A program made the translations under genes and the position numbers. Below the pieces are notes generated by a model. The model searched no databases, was not told the origin of the DNA, and was given only the letters and a program-made list of their open reading frames with translations. A DNA stretch of 64,000 bases from Azophilus sp965221465. Lineage in GTDB: Bacteria; Pseudomonadota; Gammaproteobacteria; Pseudomonadales; Azotimanducaceae. The DNA is taken from positions 1,488,001 to 1,552,000 of the forward strand of contig OZ244892.1 of NCBI GenBank assembly GCA_965221465.1. Reading direction: 5' to 3'. Positions 33,790-42,189 of the stretch are shown here, in pieces (the first letter of the stretch is position 1; the number at the start of each line of letters is the position of its first letter).

Positions 33790-34164
33790 TCAGCCCAGCG
33801 ACATCTCGAAGAAGCAAAGCTTGTTCCCATCCGGATCGCGCACGTAGGCGCCGTAGAAACCCGGGCCACGCTCACCGGGCGGCCCTTCGTCCGTGGCGCC
33901 GAGCCCGAGTGCCTTCCGGTAGGCGTTGCCGACAGCTTCCCGGGAACCGGCCTGCAGGGCAGCCATGTTGCCGTTGCCGGGGTCGTGGGGTTCCTCGTTG
34001 AAGGGAATGCAGATGGCCAGCATCGCACTGCCCGGGTCGGTGCCGTACAGCTTGATGCGGTCCATGCCGATCAGTTGCCGGCCCCCCAATACTCCAAGCA
34101 GTTCGTCGTAGAACGCAACGGCGCGGTCCATGTCGCTGACGCCGATGGTGCAATATCCGAGCAT
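33790..34164 (-). CDS. VOC-family (glyoxalase/bleomycin-resistance-like) protein
   Basis: A 124-residue VOC domain with the pattern 'MLGYCTIGVSDMDRAVAFYD' at the start and 'GFYGAYVRDPDGNKLCFFEM' at the end, the latter holding the C-terminal metal Glu. It resembles the many small bacterial VOC proteins of unknown substrate. It is the first gene of a likely operon with the PhyH-like and 2-hydroxyacid dehydrogenase genes; the 100-bp gap to PhyH is gene-free. Confidence 0.82.
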   Translation of the reverse strand: MLGYCTIGVSDMDRAVAFYDELLGVLGGRQLIGMDRIKLYGTDPGSAMLAICIPFNEEPHDPGNGNMAALQAGSREAVGNAYRKALGLGATDEGPPGERGPGFYGAYVRDPDGNKLCFFEMSLG

Positions 34165-34837
34165 TGGCGGTTCTCCGGTTCGTCGAGAGTGTTGCGATCA
34201 TTCAACGTGGTTTGCATGGTCAAATCAACAGCGGACGTCGCCACGTCGTGTGCAGCACGGCGATCGGACGCAGCAATCAAAGCGTGCATCAAATGCAAAA
34301 GTCTCGTTCGGAATTGACTGTCCTTGCTTCAGCCGGAACCAACCATCGCTATCGTTGCGCAACACGTGGATTGGGGAACCTGTCTATTCCCGTACCGATT
34401 GCGGATACTTGGACCACAGGTTGGTAAAGATTGGCGCAAAACGAATGTCGTGGTGACCGAAACCGGGCTTCGGTTTTGACCAATGAATGAAGAACGTCCC
34501 CATGCCGTGTCCCACCAGAGTGGAATTCGAAGCTATCATGGCGGCCCGAGCCCAGTGAAACTCGACACCTTATGCACCGGCACTCGAATTCCCGGTTGAA
34601 CGAACCAGCAGATTATCGCCTTGAACTGGCGCAACTCTAGCCCGCATCCGTCACCAACTTCCTGCTGCGAACGCCGATGCACTCGCCCTGCGCGGCTGTG
34701 CTCCCTCCGGCCGATTTGACATACTGTCGAGTATGCCTGCATCGGCCTCCGGTCCGCGCACCCACGCAGGCCGGCGCCTCGGCGCCCTCGCGACGGAAGT
34801 TGGTGACGGATGCGGGCTAACGAACAGGAGACCCCCA
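34165..34837. other. 673-bp divergent gap ending in a palindromic element
   Basis: Between the VOC gene and the CoA-transferase. The first ~470 bp hold no gene I can support; a 6-bp stem ACCGAA/TTCGGT followed by TTTT is at ~34459-34480. The rest is the full-length palindromic element at 34639-34818. Confidence 0.5.
34639..34818. repeat. Palindromic element, complete 180-bp reference copy
   Basis: The two ends are perfect 24-bp inverted repeats, beginning AGCCCGCATCCGTCACCAAC at the left and its complement at the right. The interior contains 'GACGCCGATGCACTCGCCC'-like and 'CGGCCGATTTGACATACTG' segments, and a central stem CATACT-GTCG-AGTATG. No target-site duplication is seen at the ends and no protein is encoded. 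It stops 20 bp before the ATG of the CoA-transferase, so the right arm lies in its leader. Confidence 0.85.
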
Positions 34838-36049
34838 ATGAGCGAACCCCTGGGTGATATTACGGTGATCGAAGTCGCCAGTTTCATGGCGGCGCCGAGC
34901 ACCGGTGCGGTGCTGGCGGACATGGGCGCCCGGGTAATCAAGGTCGAACCGATTCAGGGAGACCCGATGCGGGGCTTGAGCCGACCGTTGAGGGTCGAAT
35001 CCGAATTCCAGGGCTACGACTTTCAGTTCGATGTGGATAATCGCGGCAAGCGGTCGATTGCCGTGAACCTGAACGAAGCCGAAGGCGCGGCATTGGTGCA
35101 TCGTCTCGTCGCCGACGCCAACGTGTTTCTCTGCAACCTGCTGCCGAAACGCCAGCAGCGATTCGGCCTGGACGCCGGCACCCTGCTCGAACTGCGCCCC
35201 GGCCTCGTGCACGCCACCCTGACCGGCTACGGCACATCCGGCCCGGACGCCTGGCGCCCCGGTTACGACGTGACTGCCTTCTTCGGCCGCTCGGGCCTCT
35301 ACGATGCCATGCGCGAGGGCGAGCACGGCGTCGTGCCGATGGCGCGTCCTGCCCAGGGCGACCACACCACGGGTCTGTCGCTCTGCACTGCCATTCTGGC
35401 GGCGCTGCGGCTGGCGGAGCGCAGCGGCGAAGGACAGGTTGTCGAGACATCGCTGTACGAGACGGCCGTGTGGACACAGTCGTCCGACTTCGGCATCACG
35501 GCCGTTGACAAGTCGCCGGTGCGCCGGCGCGCACGCGAGCAGCAACTGACGCCCATGACCAACCGTTATCCGTGCAAGGACAACCAGTGGGTGGTGATCA
35601 ACATGCTGGATGCAGGCGCCTGGGAGCGCCTGTGCCGGGCACTGGGCCAACCAGGCTGGCTGGAAGACGAGCGCTTCAGTACACCGAAAGACCGCTACCG
35701 CCGCATGCCTGAACTGGTGGAGGCCATCGATACGGTCCTGTCCGCCCGGACGCGGGACGAATGGGGCAGGGTCTTCGACGAGCACGGGGTGATCTGGGGG
35801 CCGGTGCTGTCGCTGCACGAGGTGCCGGACGACCCCCATGCCCAGGCACTCGGGCTATTCCCCAGCATCGAACACCCGGAATTCGGCGCCTACCCCACTG
35901 TCAATACCCCTTTTCGCTCCACCACTGCCGACATCCGCCCGCGCGCCCCGGCCCCGGCCGTCGGCGAACACACGCGCGAGATCCTTGCCGAACTCGATTG
36001 CGCGGAAGACGAGATAACGCGCCTTTACGAACAGTCCATCGTGGCCTGA
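34838..36049 (+). CDS. CaiB/BaiF-type CoA-transferase (family III)
   Basis: A 403-residue family III CoA-transferase, moving CoA between carboxylic acids through an aspartyl anhydride. Motifs: 'ITVIEVASFMAAPSTGAVLA', 'MGARVIKVEPIQGDPMRG', 'NRGKRSIAVNLNEAEG', the catalytic-Asp region 'WRPGYDVTAFFGRSGL' and 'RSGEGQVVETSLYETAVW'. The C-terminal 'PAVGEHTREILAELD' is typical. The ATG at 34838 has AGGAG upstream. The substrate is unknown, but the nearby P450 and carboxylase suggest aliphatic or dicarboxylic acids. It is closer to the 50311 gene than to the formyl-CoA-transferase-like one at 51669. Confidence 0.88.
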   Translation: MSEPLGDITVIEVASFMAAPSTGAVLADMGARVIKVEPIQGDPMRGLSRPLRVESEFQGYDFQFDVDNRGKRSIAVNLNEAEGAALVHRLVADANVFLCNLLPKRQQRFGLDAGTLLELRPGLVHATLTGYGTSGPDAWRPGYDVTAFFGRSGLYDAMREGEHGVVPMARPAQGDHTTGLSLCTAILAALRLAERSGEGQVVETSLYETAVWTQSSDFGITAVDKSPVRRRAREQQLTPMTNRYPCKDNQWVVINMLDAGAWERLCRALGQPGWLEDERFSTPKDRYRRMPELVEAIDTVLSARTRDEWGRVFDEHGVIWGPVLSLHEVPDDPHAQALGLFPSIEHPEFGAYPTVNTPFRSTTADIRPRAPAPAVGEHTREILAELDCAEDEITRLYEQSIVA

Positions 36050-36161
36050 GGACGCGCCGCGGCGCTACGCAACGCCCCTCGCTGCATGGGGCAGGACAAC
36101 CGCAGGCAGGAGTGGGCCTTCAACTCTGGAGCGCGGGGGTACGCCTCGCAAAAACACGCCA

Positions 36162-36217
36162 GCGCTTACGCGAGTGCATCGGGGTCCGCGGCAGGAAGTT
36201 GGTGAGATTTGCGGGCT
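36162..36217 (+). repeat. Palindromic element, solo right half
   Basis: Reads GCGCTTACGCGAGTGCATCG, then GTCCGCGGCAGGAAGTTGGT and the end GAGATTTGCGGGCT. The GAGTGCATCGG segment matches the interior of the other copies. No left arm is found upstream. It lies 120 bp from the end of the P450 gene. Confidence 0.65.
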
Positions 36218-36336
36218 CGCAGCGAGCGATGCGCTTACGCCAGATCAATCGCTTCTCTCGGCGCGGCGACGAAACACCGACGGGCGCCGGGAAATCGTTA
36301 CAGCAGCCGCTGCCTGGCAGTTGGCGGCCCGACCGC

Positions 36337-37599
36337 TCAGGCCTGACCGAGCCGATGCACCCGCACCGGCAATTCCGTGTACCCCTTCACGAACGACGAC
36401 AGCGTGCGCACCGGCTCACCGACCACCTCGACGAAGCGGAAGCGCTTCATGATCTCTTCCCAGAGCACGCGAAGCTGCATCTCCGCGAGGCGATTGCCCA
36501 TGCAGCGATGGATGCCGAACCCGAAGGACAGGTGGCGCCTGGCGTTCCTGCGGTCGATGAGAAACGCATTCGGGTTCTCGATGGCGTCTGCGTCGCGGTT
36601 GCCGGAGACGTACCACATCAGCACGACATCTCCGGCGTCAATGCGTTTGCCGGACAGCACCGTATCCTCGAGCGCGGTGCGCCGCATGTAGGCCAGCGGC
36701 GTCTGCCAGCGGATGATTTCCGAGACCATGTTGGGAATCAGCCCCGGGTTGCCGCGCAGCTTGTCGTATTCCTGCGGGAACAGGTTCAGCGCCAGTACAC
36801 CGCCCGAAATCGAATTGCGCGTGGTGTCGTTGCCGCCCACGATCAGCAACATCAGGTTGCCGAGAAACTCCATCGGCTCCATTTCCCGGGTGCTCTCCCC
36901 GTGCGCCAGCATCGATATCAGATCGTGGGCAGGCGGCTCGTTGACCCGCTCGTTCCACAGTCGTGTGAAATACGCCAGGCACTCGTGGAGTTCGTCGCGC
37001 CGTTGCTCGTAGGACAGCACGATGCCGCTTTCCGGCCCGGCCGTCGCCACATCCGACCAGCGCGTCAGCTTGCGTCTTTCCTCGAACGGAAAATCGAAGA
37101 GGGTGGCCAGCATCTGCGTGGTGAGTTCGATGGAGACCAGGTCTACCCAGTTGAAGGTCTCGTTCTCCGGCAGCGAATCGAGTATGCGGCCCGCGCGCTC
37201 GCGGATCGTGCCTTCCATCGCCGCGAGGTTGCGCGGTTCCACCACCGGCTGCACCGTCGCCCGTTGCACATCGTGCTTGGGCGGGTCCATGGCGATGAAC
37301 ATCGGCGTGTTCATCACCTTCTCTTCGGGGACGGTGACCGGCGGCCCGAGGGTTATGCCGCCTTCCGAGGAGAAAACGCCGTGGTTGCGATCGACCTGCA
37401 TGATGTCGTCGTACTTCGTCACCGACCAGTAGGGCCCGAACTGGCTGTCCCGGCAGTAGTGCACCGGGTCTTCGGCACGCAACCGCTCGAAATAGCCCCA
37501 GTGGGCATCCTGCTGGAAGATGTGCGGGTCGGAGACATCGATGTCTTCGATAGCAAGCGTGTAAGGGTCCGGGACGAAACGGGTTTCTGCTGCGCTCAT
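36337..37599 (-). CDS. Cytochrome P450, CYP153-like
   Basis: A 420-residue soluble P450. The I-helix motif is 'LLIVGGNDTTRNSISGGVLA' and the haem-binding loop is 'HLSFGFGIHRCMGNRLAEMQ' with the ligand Cys at ~366. The ExxR region is 'VSEIIRWQTPLAYMRRTALE'. GGNDTTRNS, the IRWQTPLA stretch and the 'MWYVSGNRD' segment are the pattern of CYP153, bacterial terminal hydroxylases of alkanes and fatty acids. It needs ferredoxin and ferredoxin reductase, neither of which is adjacent. The ATG at 37597-37599 gives the expected N-terminus. A second CYP153-like gene is at 46724. The gene is divergent from the acyl-CoA carboxylase. Confidence 0.9.
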   Translation of the reverse strand: MSAAETRFVPDPYTLAIEDIDVSDPHIFQQDAHWGYFERLRAEDPVHYCRDSQFGPYWSVTKYDDIMQVDRNHGVFSSEGGITLGPPVTVPEEKVMNTPMFIAMDPPKHDVQRATVQPVVEPRNLAAMEGTIRERAGRILDSLPENETFNWVDLVSIELTTQMLATLFDFPFEERRKLTRWSDVATAGPESGIVLSYEQRRDELHECLAYFTRLWNERVNEPPAHDLISMLAHGESTREMEPMEFLGNLMLLIVGGNDTTRNSISGGVLALNLFPQEYDKLRGNPGLIPNMVSEIIRWQTPLAYMRRTALEDTVLSGKRIDAGDVVLMWYVSGNRDADAIENPNAFLIDRRNARRHLSFGFGIHRCMGNRLAEMQLRVLWEEIMKRFRFVEVVGEPVRTLSSFVKGYTELPVRVHRLGQA

Positions 37600-37842
37600 G
37601 ACTGAACCACGGGGATTACTGCCTTGGTGACCGGAGGATAAGGCAATTCGAAGCGGGTAGGAACCAGCCTCGGCCCATTCGCAATCGTTTTGCTCACGCG
37701 TTGCTTTCGCCGCCGTTGCCGGACTCGCCGCGTCAATCCGCACGCAGGATGGCCCAGGGGGTGACGGCCGGCCAATCGCGCCGGCACCCGCACTTGATGC
37801 ACAATCCACCCCTCACCCACTTGCGGACGCCGCCTCGAGCCC

Positions 37843-40800
37843 ATGAAGAAACTGCTGATTGCCAACCGCGGCGAAATTGCCGTCCGCATCGCCCGTACCG
37901 CAGCAGACCTCGGGCTCGCGACTGTCGCGATCTACAGCGAAGACGACGCCTCGTCGCCGCATAATGCCAGTACCGACGAATCGGCCGCATTGTCCGGCCG
38001 TGGTGCAGCCGCGTACCTCGACATCGGGCAGATCGTCGAAGTCGCAAAACGATGCCATTGCGACGCGGTGCACCCCGGCTACGGGTTCCTGAGCGAAAAC
38101 GCCGACTTCGCGGCGGCCGTGGAAGCAGCGGGGCTGACCTTCGTCGGCCCCACCGCAGACACGCTCAGCCTGCTCGGCGACAAGGCAAGGGCTCGCGAAC
38201 TCGCACGAAACTGCGGTGTCCCGGTGTTGGCAGGCAGCGAAGCAGCGGTATCCCTGGACGAAGCCCGGTCGTTCTACGCGGCGCTGCCCGAGGGCACGGC
38301 AATGGTGATCAAGGCGATCGCGGGAGGCGGCGGGCGCGGCATGCGCGTGGTGTCGGAGGCCACGGACATCGAGTCGGCCTGGAGGCGTTGCCGTTCGGAA
38401 GCCCAGGGCGCCTTCGGTAATCCGGCGGTGTACGTGGAAGAGTACCTGCCGCTGGCCCGCCACATCGAGGTGCAGATCGTCGCCGACGGCAACGGCGCCA
38501 CAAGCCACCTCTGGGAACGGGAATGCAGCATCCAGCGGCGCCACCAGAAACTCGTCGAGGTGGCACCGAGCCCGGGCCTGCCGCCGGCGCTCCGCGATGC
38601 CCTCGTTGCCGCCGCAGTGCGGCTTGGCGAAGCCAGCCGTTACCGGGGCGCGGGCACCGTGGAGTTCATGGTCGCGGGCGAACGATTCGCCTTCATCGAA
38701 GCCAACGCGCGACTGCAGGTCGAACACACCGTCACCGAAGCAGTCGCGGGCATCGACATCGTCCGGGCACAGTTGCAGGTGGCTGCCGGGCAATCGCTCG
38801 CGGACATCGGATTGCAGCAGGCAGACATCCCCTCCCCGCGCGGCTTTGCCATTCAGGCCCGCATCAACATGGAAACGATGCAGCGCGATGGCAGCGCCAG
38901 GCCCGGCGGCGGCACCTTGACCCTGTTCGAAGCGCCGAACGGGCCGGGCCTTCGAACCGACACCTACGGACGCCAGGGCTACACCACCAACCCCGCATTC
39001 GACTCGCTGCTGGCCAAGTTGATCGTCCACTCGCCGCGGGACGACTACGCCGCCGCGGTGCGCAAGGCAGGCCGGGCACTCGAAGAGACCCGCATCGAAG
39101 GCGTGCCGACGAACCTCGGCTTCCTGGTGAACCTGTTCGAACACCCCCGCTTTCGCAACAACGACGTGCACACGGGTTTCGTCGAGGAGGAAATCGCCCA
39201 ACTCGTCGATGACGAACAGGGCCGCCGGCGCCAATCGCCAGGCACGGGCGGCCGCAGCGGTGCAAACCCCTCGCCCTCGCTCGCAGGCGCCAGGGTGGAC
39301 GACATCGACCCGCTTGCCGTTCTCGACCACGGCAAGACGGATGCCGTCCTCGACAGCGGCCAAAACGAGGTTCGGGGCGCTCCCGCCGCGCTCCAACCGG
39401 TTACCGAATCGTTGCCCGAAGGCATCGTTACCATCGTTGCGCCGATGCAGGGAACCATTGTCAGCTTCGATGTGGCCCCCGGCGACGAAGTCCATGCCGG
39501 GCGGCAGGTCGCCGTCATGGAAGCCATGAAGATGGAACACGTGGTCACGGCGGCGGTCAGCGGCATCGTGCAACGCCTGGGCGTCAACGAAGGCGACACC
39601 GTCTTCGAAGACCACCCGATCGTCTATCTGGAGGAACGGGATGTCGCCGCTCCGGAGCAGGGGGAGGACCGGTCGCTGGATCTCGACCGCATTCGGCCCG
39701 ATCTGCAGGAAGTGTACGACCGCAAGGCCAGGGGGCTGGACGAAAACCGCCAACAGGCCGTGGCCAAACGGCGAAAGACCGGGCATCGAACGGCCCGCGA
39801 GAACATCGCCGACCTGTGCGACGCGGGTTCGTTCATCGAATACGGAGCCCTCGTCATCGCCGGCCAGCGGCGCCGGCGCAGCCTGGAAGACCTCATCGAG
39901 AACACCCCGGGGGATGGCATGGTGTGCGGGCTGGGCCAGATCAACGGCGATTCGTTCGGCCCCGACGAGGCGCGCGCCATGGTCGTATCGTACGACTACA
40001 TGGTGCTGGCCGGCACCCAGGGCATCAAGAACCACGCCAAAAAAGACCGCATGTTCGAGATCGCGGAGCAGCAGCGGCTGCCCGTGGTGCTGTTTGCCGA
40101 AGGCGGGGGCGGACGGCCGGGGGATACGGACGGCGCCACCTTCGCCGGGCTCGACTGCTGGGCGTTCACGTACTTCGCCCGGCTCTCCGGGCTCGTCCCG
40201 ATGGTCGGCATCACGACGGGCCGCTGTTTCGCCGGGAACGCGGTATTGCTCGCCTGCTGCGACGTCATCATTGCCACCGAGGGCTCCAACATCGGTATCG
40301 GCGGCCCGGCCATGATCGAGGGCGGCGGCCTCGGCGTTTTCCGGCCCGAAGAAGTGGGCCCCATGGACGTGCAGGTGCCCAACGGCGTCGTCGACATCGC
40401 CGTCGAGGACGAGGCCGAGGCGGTCGCGGTCGCCAAGCAGTACCTCTCCTACTTTCAGGGCCGCCTCGATTCATGGGAGGCGCCGGACGAGCGCAAGCTG
40501 CGTTTCGTCGTCCCGGAAAACCGGCTGCGCTACTACGACATGCGCGATGTCATCCACGGCATTGCCGATGTCGGTTCGGTGCTCGAGATCCGCAAGGATT
40601 GGGGCTCCGGCATCCATACCGCTCTCATCCGGGTGGAAGGCATCCCGATGGGCGTCATCGCCAACAATCCGGGCCACCTTTCCGGCGCGATCGACACCGA
40701 GGGCGCCGACAAGGGGGCGCGGTTCATGCAGTTGTGCGACGCGTTCGACCTGCCCGTGTTGAGCCTGTGCGACTGTCCGGGAATCATGGTCGGCCCCGAG

Positions 40801-41247
40801 AGCGAAAAGACCGCACTGGTTCGCCACGCCGGCCGCATGTTCGTCGTGGGCGCCAATATCGATGTGCCGCTGATGACCATCGTCATCCGCAAGGCCTACG
40901 GGCTCGGCGCCCAGGCCATGGCGGGGGGCAGCTTCAAGGCGCCGCTCTTCACGGTAACCTGGCCTACCGGCGAGTTCGGGGGGATGGGCCTCGAAGGCGC
41001 GGCCAAGCTCGGCTACCGCAAGGACCTGCAGGCCATCGACGACCCGCAGGAACGCAAGGCCGCCTACGAGAAAATCGTTGCGGGCCTGTACGAACGGGGC
41101 AAGGCAGTGAACACCGCATCGATCTTCGAACTGGACGATACCATCGACCCCGCCGATTCCCGCAGGTGGATCACGGCCGCGTTGCGCTCCGTGGCGCCGA
41201 CCCCCCGGCGGACCGGCAAGAAACGGCCCAACGTCGATACCTGGTGA
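37843..41247 (+). CDS. Single-chain biotin-dependent acyl-CoA carboxylase
   Basis: A 1134-residue protein with all three carboxylase parts on one chain. The biotin carboxylase is at residues ~1-450 ('KKLLIANRGEIAVRIARTAA', 'HPGYGFLSENADFAAAV', 'KAIAGGGGRGMRVV', 'FIEANARLQVEHTVTE'). The biotin carrier is at ~525-600 with 'VMEAMKMEHVV' and biotinyl Lys563. The carboxyltransferase is at ~610-1130 ('GGGGRPGDTDG', 'GNIGIGGPAMIEGGG'-like segments, 'YGLGAQAMAGGSF'). This organisation matches the long-chain acyl-CoA carboxylase class described from actinobacteria and proteobacteria, which accepts short to long acyl-CoAs. The linker at ~450-520 is variable. The start at 37843 is directly at the conserved N-terminus. 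Confidence 0.9.
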   Translation: MKKLLIANRGEIAVRIARTAADLGLATVAIYSEDDASSPHNASTDESAALSGRGAAAYLDIGQIVEVAKRCHCDAVHPGYGFLSENADFAAAVEAAGLTFVGPTADTLSLLGDKARARELARNCGVPVLAGSEAAVSLDEARSFYAALPEGTAMVIKAIAGGGGRGMRVVSEATDIESAWRRCRSEAQGAFGNPAVYVEEYLPLARHIEVQIVADGNGATSHLWERECSIQRRHQKLVEVAPSPGLPPALRDALVAAAVRLGEASRYRGAGTVEFMVAGERFAFIEANARLQVEHTVTEAVAGIDIVRAQLQVAAGQSLADIGLQQADIPSPRGFAIQARINMETMQRDGSARPGGGTLTLFEAPNGPGLRTDTYGRQGYTTNPAFDSLLAKLIVHSPRDDYAAAVRKAGRALEETRIEGVPTNLGFLVNLFEHPRFRNNDVHTGFVEEEIAQLVDDEQGRRRQSPGTGGRSGANPSPSLAGARVDDIDPLAVLDHGKTDAVLDSGQNEVRGAPAALQPVTESLPEGIVTIVAPMQGTIVSFDVAPGDEVHAGRQVAVMEAMKMEHVVTAAVSGIVQRLGVNEGDTVFEDHPIVYLEERDVAAPEQGEDRSLDLDRIRPDLQEVYDRKARGLDENRQQAVAKRRKTGHRTARENIADLCDAGSFIEYGALVIAGQRRRRSLEDLIENTPGDGMVCGLGQINGDSFGPDEARAMVVSYDYMVLAGTQGIKNHAKKDRMFEIAEQQRLPVVLFAEGGGGRPGDTDGATFAGLDCWAFTYFARLSGLVPMVGITTGRCFAGNAVLLACCDVIIATEGSNIGIGGPAMIEGGGLGVFRPEEVGPMDVQVPNGVVDIAVEDEAEAVAVAKQYLSYFQGRLDSWEAPDERKLRFVVPENRLRYYDMRDVIHGIADVGSVLEIRKDWGSGIHTALIRVEGIPMGVIANNPGHLSGAIDTEGADKGARFMQLCDAFDLPVLSLCDCPGIMVGPESEKTALVRHAGRMFVVGANIDVPLMTIVIRKAYGLGAQAMAGGSFKAPLFTVTWPTGEFGGMGLEGAAKLGYRKDLQAIDDPQERKAAYEKIVAGLYERGKAVNTASIFELDDTIDPADSRRWITAALRSVAPTPRRTGKKRPNVDTW

Positions 41248-41343
41248 GGGCATCGACGTGCCCGCGCCGACGCTCGAAGTGAAAGCAGCGGCAGTGTGCG
41301 AGCCCGACGACCTCGCCTCCCGTTATTTGCTGCAGCTACCGCT

Positions 41344-41748
41344 CTACGCCCAAACGCCAAGGATGGCCCCGATCAGGATACAGAGCAGGACCCGGAAGCC
41401 GGAGATGATAAGAAACAGCGGCATGCCCCATCCGCAAAACGCCGAATCCGACGCTTGAGACGCCGCAACCAGGCCGATACCGGTAATGGCTCCGAGCAGG
41501 ACCCCGTCGGTCAGGTTCATCATGCCCAGGCTGCTCATCAGCGCCGCCAGGACGATGCTGGTCAGCAGGGTGGTGAAAAACGTGATGACGAACGGTTGCG
41601 GCGACGGATCGATCTCGTCCGCGGTCTTGCCGATGGCCTCGAGCCAGGCCTTGCCGAACAAGGGCCCGTACCAGAGCCAGCCGAGTGCGAAAGCGGCCAC
41701 GGTGGCGACCAGGATCGCCAGCCAGTTGAGTTCGGCAAATTCCAGCAT
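41344..41748 (-). CDS. DUF1761 membrane protein
   Basis: A 134-residue protein with four hydrophobic helices: 'WLAILVATVAAFALGWLWYG' at the start, two central segments and 'PLFLIISGFRVLLCILIGAI' at the end. The motif 'LGWLWYGPLFGKAWLEAIG' is diagnostic of DUF1761, a family of unknown function. The ATG at 41746-41748 has GGAGGA upstream. It converges on the carboxylase gene. Confidence 0.8.
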   Translation of the reverse strand: MLEFAELNWLAILVATVAAFALGWLWYGPLFGKAWLEAIGKTADEIDPSPQPFVITFFTTLLTSIVLAALMSSLGMMNLTDGVLLGAITGIGLVAASQASDSAFCGWGMPLFLIISGFRVLLCILIGAILGVWA

Positions 41749-42189
41749 GTGTCAATCCTCCAGATTGCGGTGGTTCCATACCCCTCGAGCGCGGCCACGC
41801 TCGAGGTGCGAGTCGCGCCGGCACCCCGACACTGCGATCTGTTCCGGCTGGGGTACCGCCCGCTCAGCATACGGCCCGGGCGGTGTGCGCGGCAAATGCC
41901 GGAATCCTCATCCGCCGCGTCGAGCCGGTCGGAACCCCGAATTACCCGCGAAGCGAAACGGCTCCGGCGCCGGATTCTGCACCATTCCGTCGGAGCGATC
42001 GCTACCCCCCATCCGTCACCAACTTCGCCCTGCGGACGCCGATGCACTCGCGTAAGCGGGCTTTGACGCCCTCGCGACGAAAGTTGGTGAGACATCCGGT
42101 CTACGGGTTCGTTCATCGTTGCGAAAGGGCGCGGGGCAGGCGCATACTCTCCAGGGCAAATTCGCAATTCCCCACCCGGAGAGGGGCAT
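41749..42189. other. 441-bp gap with one palindromic element
   Basis: The first ~255 bp hold nothing I can support. A full palindromic element is at 42005-42102, followed by the leader of the aminotransferase with GGAGAGG before its TTG start. Confidence 0.45.
42005..42102. repeat. Palindromic element, full short copy
   Basis: Left arm CCCATCCGTCACCAACTTCG, right arm CGAAAGTTGGTGAGACATCC, joined by GGACGCCGATGCACTCGCG and GACGCCCTCGCGACG segments. The arms pair around CACCAACTT/AAGTTGGTG but differ in the outer bases. The aminotransferase start is 87 bp on. Confidence 0.7.

Noticed and set aside
34700..34740. TTGACA inside the palindromic element as a -35 box
   Set aside because: No -10-like hexamer stands 16-18 bp downstream; the motif belongs to the element's central stem.
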